NCBI GenBank assembly: GCA_038503035.1
Contig: JAVSML010000027.1
Coordinates: 1,274,365-1,338,364 of the forward strand
Reading direction: 5' to 3'
From: Crocodylus rhombifer
Lineage: Eukaryota > Chordata > Crocodylia > Crocodylidae
DNA length: 64,000 nucleotides
Shown piece after piece: positions 1 through 12,114 of the stretch. Positions within the stretch are counted from its first letter, which is position 1. Each line of letters starts with the position of its first letter. The translations under genes were made by a program, and so were the position numbers. Under the pieces are notes generated by a model. That model worked only from the letters and a program-made list of their open reading frames with translations. It was not told the origin of the DNA and made no database searches.

Positions 1-99
1 AGATTGGCTGGTGAATGAAAGATGGGCATTAGGACTCAATCACTTCTGCCACTGCTTTTCCAAGGCATGTGAAGGGAAAGTGCCCAGCGCTACTGGTTT

Positions 100-293
100 T
101 CCCCACAGAGGCAAGGAGCTCCAGCCATGGATGGTGGCAGTTGGATCCTAGAGCCCACCCTCCCTGCTTGCCTGCCAACCTGTGACCCAAACCAGGTCAA
201 TCCAACTGTTGAAGACCCACATCTGCAGGCTAGATCAAAGGTCTCCATGGGATGGATCTGGCCTGTGGGCTGTAAGTTGCCAAGTCCTGAATT
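100..293. repeat. Interspersed repeat, hAT-like end
   Basis: GC-richer than its flanks. It ends in a stretch meaning 'ggcctgtgggctgtaagttgcc' (about 261-282), which resembles the end of non-autonomous hAT-type repeats common in reptile genomes. The two open frames here (127-324 plus, 90-365 minus) overlap on opposite strands and resemble no protein I know, so I treat them as chance frames in a repeat. The left boundary and any target duplication are not visible. The family is inferred from recall of similar repeat ends, not from a search. Confidence 0.3.
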
Positions 294-446
294 AACTTCC
301 CATTGTGTGTTTTCCAAGCTCTGAATTCCTTTAAAAGAGTTTTCAATGTCCATTTCATTATCCATTGTGTAAACAGTGACCTATTAATGACCTATGGTTC
401 TTTGTTAATAGTATGCATTCCTGTATTGTGACTGACAAGATAATCT

Positions 447-760
447 ATACCAGTGAGTGCCAACGTTTTGGCAGGCTTGCCACAAATTGGCCCCATACCC
501 TCCCCAAGTGCCACTCTGATCCCTTTTCCCTACTTGATCTGCTGCTCTGCTATCTGCTCCCAGCTGTGTGCTCCTGGCCTGATCTACTGCTCTGTTTTCT
601 GCTTTCTTCCCTGTGCTTCCTTTCTAATTTGCTGCTTTTTCTGATTCCTGACCTATCTTCTGTTGTGCTGCCTGTCCCCTCCCTGATCTGCTATGTGCCA
701 CACGCAGATGCTCATGGGTTCACCACCCATGATCTATACAGAGCCAAATAAAATCCTAAC
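447..760. repeat. Non-autonomous DNA-transposon-like repeat
   Basis: The left end reads ccagtgagtgccaacgtttt and continues with a 'ggcaggcttgccac' motif. The right end carries gtgccacacgcagatgctc and a 'caccacccatg' motif. Both ends hold 'GCCAC' blocks typical of a widespread reptile non-autonomous hAT-like repeat. The interior is a pyrimidine-rich run of diverged 'ctgatctgctgctctg' units (about 530-690). The open frame at 413-751 is leucine/cysteine-rich because of these units and is not a believable gene. No target duplication is evident. Confidence 0.35.
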
Positions 761-2840
761 TGCTACAAAAAAATGTATATACTGTCATGTTCTCTCTCTC
801 AGATGCTGTGCTTCTTCATCCCCATCCCCTCTGCAGATAGTTTATTAGGAATAATATAAAAGGGTCTAATTCTGTACCATTTAAGCCAATGGGAGATTTT
901 TCAAGTACTTCAATAAGAAAAGGATTTAAAAGATAATTATTTCATAACTCATTAGTTCAAGAGATGAATTTAACAGAAACATAACTGAAAAAGAGTCTGA
1001 GACCTTTGACCACACAAAAAAATCAGTCATACCTTCAGCATTGCTTTGTCTACTGTGTGTTCGATATGGTGCAGTTACACGTATAAAAGATGCATATGCT
1101 TGAAGGATCATTCATAAGAAAGAATATCTAGCACTCCACTGTTGTTCTTTTTTTTTAAGTGCCAACCATAAGCAACTTGGAAGAGCCTTTGTGTGTCTTC
1201 CAGCTATTATTGAAAATAATGATGCTTTTAAAAAAAAAATCAAATGTCCCTAAGGACTTCACAAGATTTACTTGGAAAGTACATATGAGGTTGAACAATA
1301 GTATGCTTTTCTTATATGAGCCACCACAAAATGCAAGTTGAAAATGCTGTTTATAATACCCTGCAACCAGGATTTCTAATGTGGGGCTCTTCTATAAGCT
1401 ACCTCTGATACAAGACTACCACTGCATTCCATTGTAGTCTCTTATCATCATCCCTTTATAACATTCATCCCAGAATTATACATTAAATCCATGCCTCTCA
1501 AGCATAGTCTTCTGCAGAGAGTTTCCTGTGATATCTCATCAAAACCAAGAAAGAAGGAACGAAATGCAGGTTATGGTTTGTCAGTATGATTCCAGCTCAA
1601 ATAAAATGTCACTGTAGATTGTACAAATCACTCTAAACAAATACAGTCTTCAAGCCTGGTGTAAAACATCCTCAGATAAGACTCTAAGACTATCAAATGC
1701 AGCTTTGGGACATGCTTTTGTCCCCTTCATCTTTAAGCTCATAGCTCAATCCAATTATCCACAATTTAGCTGCTGCCAATGATTTGTGTACACTTATGTT
1801 TCAGAGGAGGATTTTTTGTATGACTCAAGTCTAAAACTTCAGTTTGTAAGCCAAAAAAATCTTCAAAAGAATTCCATGGAATAAATTGGTAAAACTGATG
1901 CATTTCCCTATGAAACAGATGAAAAAAAACAAACAGTTTTTGATCACATATGTTACCTTTCACCTTAATTATAACTCCTTTAAATATAATTGATGATTTA
2001 AAATACACATTTTGCCTATTTCTGTCATCAAAACAAACTATTATGTGTAAAGACTTCTTTATTCTCCCAAATCATATCAGGATTAAGGATCAAAGTCATG
2101 TACAGTTGTTTAAAATACCCGATTCAAAATTAGAGAGTTCTTAAATTTGATTTAGGATTGGCCAGCACTTTCTGAGAACTCAGTTTCTAAGTGTAATGTT
2201 TGATATACATTATGTTGAGACACTATTTTTTCATTCCCCTTCACTTTCATTAAAGAGAGACAGCCCAGATTTTGGGTGTTTTCTTTTACCAAAGTAAATT
2301 CAGTGTCTAACATTGTCCTTAGGGACGAGGGTAACATTATACCTGTCTTTTTAAGGATGCTGGCCTTGTCCTAAGTATATATACAACTTCAGCTTCTGGC
2401 AGCTAAGCCCTGATAAGCCATAGAAAAGCCATGACTAAGCTCCCTTTCCCCCAGCAATGCACCCTGGACAAATATGTCTTGAAACCAGCCAACAGTTGTT
2501 TTATACAAAGGGAAATCTGAGGGGGCAAAGTCACTGGCTTTATAATACTGTTCAACCACTGAAGCAAAGCTCAACATCTGAATATTTCCTTTGTAGGGAG
2601 TGTAAAAGGATGTTGCTTGACTTTTTACATCTCTGCAGATGTTCATGAAAAGGCGAGGCACCATTTTGCAGTGAATTTCAATTTTTTTAATGAATGAATG
2701 GGTTTGGTCACATGGTAGCTCATCTGGTCTTAATTGGCTAAATCTGCTAAATCAGCATCCTGTATTCCTAGCTTAGGCTTATACTAACTGCTCAAGCTTG
2801 CAGTAGTACTGATATCTGAAATCTCTTCACTGTTATTACC
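761..2840. other. No gene; AT-rich unassigned sequence
   Basis: All open frames are short and lack recognisable protein content. A diverged block at about 838-905, with a 'ccaatggga' core, resembles the ancient palindromic amniote repeats listed elsewhere. I see nothing else that can be supported. Confidence 0.5.
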
Positions 2841-2897
2841 AGAAACTTGTAAGGCTCTTGCACTGCAGCCTAGATCAGCTTTGTAAGGGGTATTGCC

Positions 2898-3092
2898 TTG
2901 AACCATGGCTCACAATTAATTTCTCACTTCTGGAAAAAGCTCTTAAAACTGTTAGTAATCAAACCTTGTACCTCATCAGCGCATCGCCCACAAACATATG
3001 GGCAAACAGAACAGATCAGCCAGACACTCAAAATCTCTGATTGGTTTTTGAATTATCACCAGGACAAATGGGCATCTGGAAGTTGCCCCTGA
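2898..3092 (+). pseudogene. Ty3/gypsy integrase fragment
   Basis: This is a remnant of the integrase that inserts retrotransposon cDNA into chromosomes. The frame at 2898-3092 contains 'GSQLISHFWKK' near its start, then 'SSAHRPQTYGQTEQ' and 'NYHQDKWA'. The order (end of the catalytic core, then the HPQT-x-GQTE block that carries the last glutamate of the D,D35E triad, then the tryptophan-ending segment) is that of metavirus integrases. The usual H of the HPQT block is R. Only about 65 residues remain, roughly a seventh of a normal integrase, and a stop closes the frame at 3092. It abuts the purine-rich tract and 3' LTR, as expected for the end of pol. The assignment to Ty3/gypsy is by motif pattern only. 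Confidence 0.65.
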
Positions 3093-3109
3093 ACAGGGAG
3101 GAACAGTAC
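3093..3109 (+). promoter_or_regulatory. Polypurine tract of the gypsy element
   Basis: The purine-rich run aacagggaggaacag lies directly upstream of the LTR start TGTAAGG at 3110. This is where the plus-strand primer of reverse transcription sits in LTR retrotransposons. Identification rests on position and composition. Confidence 0.45.
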
Positions 3110-3624
3110 TGTAAGGCTCCTACACTACGGCCTGAATCAACTCTGTGAGACTCAGGCAGCCTTTGTAACCATGCTGACCCAGCTACTACTAATCAAGGCC
3201 AGCTGACTCTCAGCCTCTGCCCTCTGATTGGTTCTGGAACTGAATTTAAGGAACTCTTCCAGCACCCAAGGCTTGCTTTATAACACACTAGTCTTTAGTC
3301 TCTGAGCACTCCCTGCCCCCATGCATCTCTGCCTTCCCTGGTTCCTGACCCTACCTTTGTCTTGCTCTGAGATTTTGGCCTCTAGATTCTCCCAGCAAAT
3401 CTGTTTCCTGATTCCTGACCCTGGTTTGGCGTACTTGTGGACTTTGCTCTGTGCATTTTGCTTCAAACTTGGTAACTAGGTTTTTGATTCCTGGCTCTGA
3501 CCTTAGTTTGGCAACCTACTTGGTGTACTCTGATCTCTGTGGTTTCTGACCCTTGCCCTTGCAACCTCCATCTCTATAACCATCTCTACCTACTAGGCCA
3601 GCCTGCCTAGTGCACCATGACACA
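3110..3624 (+). repeat. Gypsy 3' LTR
   Basis: It begins TGTAAGG and plausibly ends at GACACA, giving TG...CA termini and about 515 bp. A promoter-like stretch lies at about 3245-3290, and the second half repeats 'ttcctgaccctg' units (about 3340, 3410, 3500), a texture common in reptile gypsy LTRs. A first-40-bp copy at 2848 supports its LTR nature. The exact 3' edge is uncertain by several bases. Confidence 0.5.
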
Positions 3625-3659
3625 ACTGATTCAATGAGTGGTTTAAATTTGAGCCAGAC

Positions 3660-6600
3660 ACTAATATAATGTGTATAAGGAATAAAGTCTGAAAGGTATC
3701 AAAATTCTTTTGTTCTGGGAGAGAATCCTGATACCTGTATAGTGATCCTTGGTGGGGGGGGAGCAGGACTCATTTTGAAACAAGCTTCCACACAAGATCC
3801 ATGGACTGAACTTTGTGCATCTTGTTACTGCCAGTTGACAGGAAGGAAACTGACTTTTCCTCTGAAGGAATCTAAAGTCCAAGAAGTTAAGCATTATTTG
3901 GTGAGAAGCAGCGTGAAGGAATGTGGGGTTAGTATTTCTGAATGTGGAATCTCTGAGTTTGTGTTGGAAATTTCTCAGTGTGTATCATTCCAAGGGAAGC
4001 TTCTGAAACTGCATAAGCATTCATAAACTGGCATTTGCTATTTCCCCAACATTTTTCCCAATGAGAAGAATTTGATTAACAAAGTTATTCTGAGACCTCT
4101 AGCTTGCAAAATATACCAAGAAATGTCTTCCTCCTGTTTACTTTATCTGTAACTCCTTTGGGGAAAGCATATGGGGCTAGATGTTCCTGTGTGGTACAGC
4201 AGCCTTTTGTTCCTAAACCTATCATACCCAGTCCAACATGGGGTTATTCCTTTGTAAACCCCTATTTCTGGTGGCTGAAAAATGGCAAAGGAGTTCTAAT
4301 ACCACTTCCTCTTTCTTCCACTGTCATGGCTAGGAAAAGGAGAAGTATCCAGAGGAAAGGAAAGGCAGTCAGGATATCACCAGGCTGTATTAATCTCTGG
4401 TTACTATCCGAGCACCACAGGGCTGTTAGCAGTTTCTATTTATCACTTTAGCAGTTCTGACTCAGAGCAAGGTGAGGCAGGCAGCAGTAGCGGGAAAGCT
4501 AGAGGATGTTAAGATGAACTTTAAATCACCTTGATGATTTTGCATGTGCACGCATACACCCCTCCCCTACACATGACTGACTTGCCCAGTGGTCAGTTCA
4601 CCTGCAGCCAGGATTACCCTTTATTGTGCAAGAACTCATGCCTCATTATGTCAGCTCCAGGCCTTTGAATTTATGCAGCTTCTCATATTAAATGTCGGAA
4701 GGTTTTACAGTAAAAAAGCAAGATTTTGATTAGCCAGTAGCCAAACTTAATTATTTTAAGAAGCTAAAGCTAATTCTGTTTCCAGTTGATGTCTAATAAC
4801 ATGATGACATGAAATTACCAATATTATTACACTCTTATCTCTTTATGGAATTCCTGAGCTTCTGGGGCTTAACTGAGCCCAAGAAGCAGGCATAAATGTG
4901 CACATAGATCTCACGGGTGCCATACACATCAAAGCCAGGACAAAATTTGGTACATAGACGTTCAAACAAAATATTCAAACTTTGTTCTCCCAGCTGAGTC
5001 TCTCCCATTTATTCAGTATACTTTTACTGTCTCTGAGCTATACTTTGTGAAGTGATTTCCTGGGTTACCAAATCAAATATGGGTAGGTATGTTTGCCAGA
5101 TTCCAGATATGGAATAAAGATGGTAATTATGACAATTCTAAATGATGTATCTTCTCAGTGCTTTGATTTCAATGAGTTAACCTTAAAATGAAAGGAAGGT
5201 TTAAAGATTAACAATTTGCTTAGATAAAGGAAAACAGAAAATATAATTAATCATTTGCCTGTCCCCCAACACTGGTTTACAAAACCATGGTGCAACTTTA
5301 TTGAGCTCAAAATTGAAGGGTGACGAGGTTAATATATAGCTTTAGACCTCATGGTTTCATTAACAAACACATTACAGGCTGTAAAGCTGAACTGACAGTA
5401 ATGCTAGGCCCAAACAAAGTAAATAATTACTGGCTTGGCAAATGAGGAAGCACTTGCAGAGTTTGTTTACATTTGGGTTTTGGAAAATTCATGTTGGCAA
5501 CAAGTCAAATACAGTTTGACTAGTAATTGTGACAATTGCTCACAGATGCTGCTGGAAGAACAACAAAAGAATGGATTTATGGTTTTTTCTCCCCTGCATT
5601 TTTCCCCTTTGTTGCCTTTTTTCCCTTTTTTTTTACCATTTTGGATCAATAACGAACTTGCAGCCACAAAGATAAGTGGGTTACGTGGCAGATGGGCCTT
5701 GAAATGTTTAAAAATCTCATGTTGCATTTTGTCTTTTGGCCATAGATTGGAAAAGACACAGCTGTGTTCAAGCTGCACTCATAAAATCTCTGCTCCTTGA
5801 CAATGTCTGTGGGTCCCCACAATTCAGCATAGGCCTGCATGGGGTTTTCATGAGAAATGCATCAGTTCCGTGCTGGTGCACTGTTAATAAAACTTTATCA
5901 GATGCCAGGGCTACAGAATTGTGGCTAGGCTCCATTCCTTTTATACAATTCATTATTTGGCTGCATAAAACAACTTTGAACATACTGCCCAAGATTCCAG
6001 CAATGAGACAACCCACTAAACTGGAAAATAGTTCTGCACCATGTGGTATATTCAGACAAATCAAGAAATCTCAGCTCCTTTTCCAAGTTCTAAAGTTCAT
6101 CCAGTCAATAAATAAGACTTGGTACACAGAATCCAGTAATTCTGAACACTTGGATTTGAATTTCTATTTCTTCTGTAGCACATACAGAGGGCTAAAAAAT
6201 AATGTCACAATCAGCTTATGTTGATTTTTAGAGGTAATATCATTCTAGTTTTTGCATGCTAAATAATGGAATTACAGTCAATATAATAACCTGAGCCCAA
6301 CAATATTGTTACATCATTAAATTCTTCTCCATGACACCTCAGCACCAATATATAAAAGTCAAGTACTAAATGAACTGTTCTTTCAAAATGGATTTCTCTA
6401 ACTTCAATACACCTGACAAAGAGGTTTCTTTTAAGAGAGACTAACACATACTTTAAAATCCTTTAGTGAAACTGTTTCCCATGGCTTAGTGAATTGAGAA
6501 ACTACAGAACTGAGGCCTGATTCACTGAATATTTCTATAGTACTACTCCAGGATAACACCACTGAAATTGAATATTTTAAACCACAATTACACACAAATA

Positions 6601-6690
6601 ACCTAATGGAGAGTTAGGAAATAACTAGAAAATGCTGTACAGTTCAGGGCTCACTTATGTATCTTTGCTATTTTTAGGTTGTTTGTCTGT
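3660..6690. other. No gene; AT-rich unassigned sequence
   Basis: Several open frames of 94-162 codons occur (3742-4026, 4104-4451, 5435-5800, 5736-6224). They overlap on both strands, lack recognisable domains and show no promoter or splice context I can defend. A C/T-rich run lies near 5583-5640. I see no identifiable repeat or gene. Confidence 0.45.
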
Positions 6691-6698
6691 AAACCAAG

Positions 6699-7361
6699 GC
6701 CGTGTGTAGACTAAATGAGGGGCATGTGTGCATGACACTTTAAAGTGGGTTAAATGCTTTTGTACCGCTGTAATAGTGTTGGTGTTTGCACACGTCGGTG
6801 GCATATTGCGCAGTAATTCCAGCTGCTGTAGCAAATTCCACAGCATAATGTGCCTTGAATGACTTGGGGAGCAGCAAAATAAGACACTTCCAAGGAGTTT
6901 TAGTTTTCTACCCTACAGCCATGGAGCAAAGTGCCAGGCTCTGTGTAGCTCAGGGGCTCTGCAGGAAGCCCATGCAGGCAGCTTGGCAGCAGCCTGGGAA
7001 GGCAGGCTCTGCCCAAGAAAAAATAAAGTAGCGAGCCTAATCCTGCCCCTCCCAGAGCCTGCCTGCCCAAGCTGAGTAGGGGCTCAGTGCTTCCCTCCAT
7101 GGCTGTGGTGCCCCTGAGACTGCCCGAGCGGTGCCTGCAGGTGGGTGCCGCCTAGGCAAGGGAAGCACCAGCCTCCCCCTCCCCCACCCAGTCCAGGGAC
7201 TGCTTCACCTGCTGGCAGCTCACCATCCCTTCCCTGCCACCTGAGAGGCAGGTAAGTTCAGGTGTGTGCACAACACAGGGTTTAAAGGGCCCTAAATTGA
7301 AGCGGTATTTTAAAAAACCCACTGCTTCAATTTAGGGCCCTCATTTCATCTACACACACCC
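6699..7361. mobile_element. Non-autonomous TIR DNA transposon (about 660 bp)
   Basis: The left end reads ccgtgtgtagactaaatgag and the right end, read on the minus strand, ggtgtgtgtagatgaaatga. These give terminal inverted repeats of about 22 bp with few mismatches. The interior is GC-rich with no transposase-like frame, and a nearly perfect 21-bp inverted repeat lies just inside the right end. The superfamily cannot be assigned because no clear target duplication is visible. The 'TGTAGAC/GTCTACA' core resembles the ends of the other MITEs in this window. Confidence 0.65.
7286..7341. repeat. Near-perfect hairpin inside the TIR element
   Basis: Arms at 7286-7306 and 7321-7341 match at 20 of 21 positions (core gggccctaaattgaagc), with a 14-bp A/T-rich loop. 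It would form a strong cruciform or RNA hairpin. It lies next to the right TIR of the 6699-7361 element. Confidence 0.85.
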
Positions 7362-7748
7362 CATTAGAGCAGTTTAACCATGTCACAAGGACTATAAAGT
7401 ATCAGTAGTCATTTATCTGCAACAAGCAAATATGGAAAAGGTTATGCTTCTCCATACAACAGGACATTTTATAACCTTCTGTACTTATTTATAGTAATCT
7501 TAGTAAAACAAAATGAGGACTATCCTTTGGCTGCTGGAAATGATCTTAGAGACCTTTTGCACTTGCACACTCTGGATTATTATTGATTGGCTACATTTGC
7601 CCAACTAGCCCAATGGCCTAAAGACCATAATGGGCAATGTGCACTGCACTGGCAGTTACAGTTGTCAGTTAAGAGCTTATCAAGATAAAAAACACCTTCC
7701 ACAAAACAGATTAGAGATGCACTGACAAACAGCTACATCTCTGCAACT

Positions 7749-9350
7749 CTAGGCTACACCTCGGCAATGACCAAGTGAGCACTGAAAACAGAACCCACTC
7801 TGGAACCAAGCTTCTGCTTCTCTCTTATTTTCTTCAGCTATCCCACTGCTCTCTGCAGCCAACTGTGCACAGAAAAGGGATGTGTAACAAGGAGCCAGAG
7901 CCTCCTGTTGCTTGAAGGGGATGCTGCAGCATGCTAAACTTGCTGGGTAGGACCAGCAGTTGAGCAAGGGCTGGCTACAGGGAAACAAGCAGGCCACCAT
8001 TAGTCAGAATAGGAGCTACTCGTGGGGGAGGGATTATCCTGGGTACCTGCTGCATGTGGTCAGCTGCTAGCAGATAAACAGCTAAGGCACAGACACCTAG
8101 GCAGCCCAGAGGTAGAAACTGCCAGCAGCTGGGCTGATCTGCAGCAAGGAAAGGCAGGCTGGTCATTAGGTCCAAAATGGAAATCCGTTTGGATGGCATG
8201 AGGGACATGTACCCCCAAACTTGTTTGTGGGGCAGGGGAGGATGTGGAGTTGGGGCTTCCTGTCCCACTGTCCTGCCACCAGGAGACTTGCACTGTCTGT
8301 GTTGCTTTAGTGAAGTGCTCCCTACCTGCCCTGCAGTAGTGGCCTGGAGTTGTGCCCCTTCCTGCTGCTGGGGGGCACCTTGCCATGGTGATGTGGCCAG
8401 CACAGGGCTCCAGGGAAGGGCAGAAGGGTGCAGAGCCCTGAGCCCACAGTGAGCAGCCTGTTTCTGCCCTCACCTATAACTTTCCCCCCACCCATGGGCT
8501 CTGCTTGGCTCTGCTCCAGCTGTGCTGGAGAGGAGGTGGGAGGAGGGCATTTCTCCTGCCTTCCAATTTGGAAAAGGTAGTCACTCTGTCAGGAACCCAG
8601 AGGGCTGAAGCTGGTGTACTGTGTTAGGCCAAGGCTGGCACAGCTAAGGTCAGGGTCAGGCAAATTAGCCTGGGGTCAGGGACGGGACGTGAGCTGGTGC
8701 AGGCCAAGGCAGCTTACCCTCGGTCCAGGGACTTAGGGATTTGAGGTTGGTGCAGGCTGAGACTGGGAAAGACAAGGCCAATGGGAGCAGCCCAACCTGG
8801 GGGGAGGGAGGGTCAGGATCCTAGAAGGCTAAGGGCTGAGAAGGGGCTACATCCACCAGAAGGCTGGGGCCAGAGCAGGCTTAAGATGAGGGCCAAAGCC
8901 TGGGGAGGGATTCCTACCCAGAGAACTGGCAGAGTCTGGCCAAGACCAGGCTGATGGGAGTGTTACTGATGAGCCAGAGGGTCTGGTGGACAACCTGAAA
9001 GTAACATCTGTGAAGCATGGGTGTGGCTGTAGGGCACGAGGAGGCTGTTAAAGACCAGAGGCACTGACAGAGCCAGAGGGGCCTCCACTTAGGGCTTGAA
9101 GGGCAGGACTGAAGTTGCTTCAATACAGGAAGCACCAGCTGGCCAAAAATAAGCTAGGGTTCACTCTGGGACCATGAAGCAGCCTCCCTTTTTACAATAA
9201 AAATACTCCTATCAAGGCTTGGCAGGAAAGAGGAAAGGGAGGGTACCCCAGAGGGCCAGAGTACAGCAGGAGTAGCGCAGCCAACACAGGGTATCATGGC
9301 CTCTCTTGGGATTCGGTCCTACTTCATGACGCCTTTGCAGAAGTGAACCC
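7749..9350. repeat. GC-rich block, unresolved; possible LTR
   Basis: GC content rises sharply over AT-rich flanks. Frames open on both strands (7975-8403 minus, 8177-8452 plus), as expected from a GC-rich repeat rather than a gene. From 8588 a TGTCAGGAACCC start, repeated 'ggtcaggg' and 'gctggtgcaggc' units and an AATAAA at about 9200 would suit an LTR, but I cannot find a matching end, primer site or target duplication. It could be one LTR, a tandem mix of repeats, or simply GC-rich unique sequence. Confidence 0.3.
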
Positions 9351-9359
9351 CTTACTGAG

Positions 9360-11010
9360 TGGATTTGGTTCCCTTGCATACAAAATGACTGTAGAGCTAT
9401 TCTGTTTCCCTTTCCTTTATTAGATCAGGCTAATATAAAGCTAGGATAAAAATAAGTCTATAAACCCTTACTAATTTGTAATTTTGGGGCAGGATGTAGG
9501 CCCAAATTCAGTAAACATATGCCTTAAAGCAAATGAATAGTCCTGTTAAGATAAATGGGGCCATTCAGGTTGCTTATAGTTAAGTAGCACCTTTCCTAAG
9601 CACTAAATTCATACACGAACATTTTTTGAGAGAAGAGAAATTTAAGCTCTGAATTACTAAAGATAGAAGCAATCAAACTTGCAAATAAGAATTAAAATGA
9701 TGTAAAGAAAAAAATTCTGAACAGTAAATAGTGAGAAAATCATATTGTAGAAAGCACTTCCAGATTATGTATGAAGAGTATGCAATGATGATTAATGTAT
9801 ATTCTAAACAATATGTGAATAGTTTAATGCTTTACACACAGCGGCTTTGATAGGCCTTAAGGGAACTTCAGTCCGCTCAGCTCAGAGGTTAGATACCTAT
9901 TCTCCAACAACAGTACAGAGGTGATACAGCCTCAATAATTATGAGGAATCAGATCTCGATACAGACCAGAATACTAAAATTCAAAGCGTCAAGAAGCTCT
10001 GCAGCAATATGTAGATTATTAAAAAATAAGAAAGTTATTATCATAGTCTTGGGATGAACCTTAACGGTTTTATAAGTGGTTGCAACTTTTATGAGAGTTG
10101 GATTCCATTATCCATCCTAGTCTTCAGCATTCATGAATTTAAAGATTTTGGGCCAGAGAGAAATGTTAATATTTTGTTCCTAAGACATGGAGAAATTCCT
10201 CGTTTTCTATGCAAAGCAATTCTACCTCAGATAAATGTAATTTCAAGGAATCTGCATGCAGTTTATGTTCCTAGAGAAACTGACTTCTTATCTACTGTGT
10301 ACTGAAAAATAGCTGACACGGGCCCGTCTTTCAGCAACCCCATGCACAACACCATTGTTGACGACAATGGGAATTTTCTAGATAGACTGATTTCAGGATC
10401 AGTGCCTTCCTTAGTGAATGACAACCTTACAAACTTTGTTTTTTCCCTTTTCCCGGAGCAGCAAAGTTGGCATAAAACAAACTTGTTAAGTCTGCTCTGT
10501 TCTCAAATCTGCATCTGCTATGAGCTGTCTTACCTTTGATTCTCTGTAACCACCTTCTTTGGTTGGAAGGGCATCTAAACAATTTGGCAGGAGTGATGTC
10601 AGCTTTCACAACCAATGTCAATGCCAGTTCATGGATTTGCTGCTGGCATACTCTCGGCAGACTGAAAACTGTTTGATCTCAGTTTTTAGCATCTGTTACC
10701 TTATGACTAAAATAGCTAATTTTTCCCCCTAACTAAGGTAACCACAATTTAGTTAATACAGAATTGGTTTGCTCTGACCCCCCCATGCATTTCAGCATTT
10801 TCTGAAACTACATTCTTGGGTTGGTTGCTTTTTTTTCCCCTAAGTTAATCACTATGTGTTAAAACTTACTGTGTCATTACTTTTTTTTCCTTCTAGAAAA
10901 ATCTGTCAAAGAAAGTGAAAATTAAAATATGGTGGAACAGCTTATAATATGGGGCTTTATCACAACTAGATGGAAACTTATCAAAGTGTTTAAAATTGTA
11001 ATATACTACA
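9360..11010. other. No gene; AT-rich unassigned sequence
   Basis: Only short frames occur (10054-10305, 10342-10539) and none resembles a known protein. No repeat can be named with confidence. Confidence 0.5.
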
Positions 11011-11018
11011 GCATTTTG

Positions 11019-11113
11019 CTATAGGGCCTGGTTCTGAGAGATGCTGAGCCTGCACTAATCAATGAAGCCAATGGAAGCTGCAGATGCTCAACATCTATCA
11101 GTATCAGGTACAG
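11019..11113. repeat. Ancient palindromic amniote repeat
   Basis: The left part reads gggcctggttctgagagatg and continues 'ctgagc'. The right part carries gctgcagatgctcaacatct and runs to 'cagtatcagg'. The halves are diverged inverted copies around a 'gaagccaatgg' centre. This is the layout of old short non-autonomous DNA elements scattered through reptile genomes. The name is not assigned; recognition is from pattern. Confidence 0.45.
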
Positions 11114-12114
11114 GCAAAATAAATCTTCACAACAGGCTATGCATACAAATAAATGTATCTGATAGAAGTCCAAGATTCTCTTAACAACATGCAATATGCT
11201 CCACTAATCCTCTCCAGTGATAAATCCCAGTGAACAGAAATAAACATTTTGGAGAAATTTTGAATTTTTGATATGCATTTTACTTCATTTCTAAATCAAC
11301 AGAAATCTTTGAGTAGACCTTGTGTTACATTTTATATTTTGAAGATCATTATTTAGGTTGCAGAATCAAGCACTGAAAAACTGAGGCGGGGAACAGAAAT
11401 AAGGCTACTTATGCAACCTTGTCATCAAATTCACTAATGTAATCAACATTTTAATATTCCATATATTGAGGACATTTATTGCACAGGGATTGTCATATTA
11501 GTTAAAAGAAAATCTGTGCTCTAGGATGGTGGACACATTCCATAATACTACAGACAAGAAGGGTTTAAATCTCTTTAAAAATATCCAGGAAGGCTTACCA
11601 TACCTTTTGTTATATAACGATCTTAACAATTCCATGCAAATTCATCAGAACACATGCTAAAACTGAGCAAAGTTGTTGTTTCTAGTAGTCATAAGAATGT
11701 ATGTGGTAAGCTTTCTCTCATCTCCCAGTGTGAGGAAAGGTTGGCTTCCATACCAACCTTACCTCAGGAGTATATGTGAAGCCTGGGGATTCGGTCACAT
11801 ACCAACTTGGAGAACCAGGGTTGTCAAAGAGTATGTTTGGGGTGGGTATATTTACTTTGGACTTCCTCCTTTCACTAAAGCCTGATAAAAAGACAAAAGT
11901 GAGGAGTGAACAGATATATATGCCATAGGCAATAACTGTTACCATACTCTGAAGAATGATGGTTCAATTTTGGTGGAGAAACAGAAACATGTACCTACAC
12001 AGACTGAGAAAAGCCACTGGGGTTAAGAGAATAGCAAGGTAACTGAAGGCCTGCACAAAATAATACCTTCATGGATCCCAACTTTCAGAAACAGTTGGAA
12101 AGGAATCCCCTTTA

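Larger units (their letters stand above)
2848..3624 (+). mobile_element. Internally deleted Ty3/gypsy LTR retrotransposon
   Basis: Three parts are visible in order: a start fragment resembling the LTR (tgtaaggctc at 2848, about 38 bp), an integrase C-terminal remnant (about 2898-3092), and a purine-rich tract followed by a full-looking 3' LTR (3110-3624). The 2848 fragment matches the first about 40 bp of the 3' LTR at roughly 80%, so it is probably the stub of the 5' LTR. A large internal deletion would have removed the rest of the 5' LTR, gag and most of pol. AACT directly precedes 2848 and AACT also occurs at about 3624-3627. That could be a 4-bp target duplication, but it overlaps the LTR end by a base and is weak. 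The element cannot be active. Confidence 0.6.

Noticed and set aside
4104..4451. 115-codon frame with a hydrophobic start as a secreted protein
   Set aside because: No recognisable mature domain, no cleavage-site context I trust, no upstream promoter; isolated.
5435..6224. Open frames of 121 and 162 codons as a host gene
   Set aside because: Overlapping frames on both strands, no known domain, no start or splice context; length is within chance for 64 kb.
7975..8473. Two 140-codon minus-strand frames as genes
   Set aside because: They lie in a GC-rich block where several frames are open at once; low-complexity composition.
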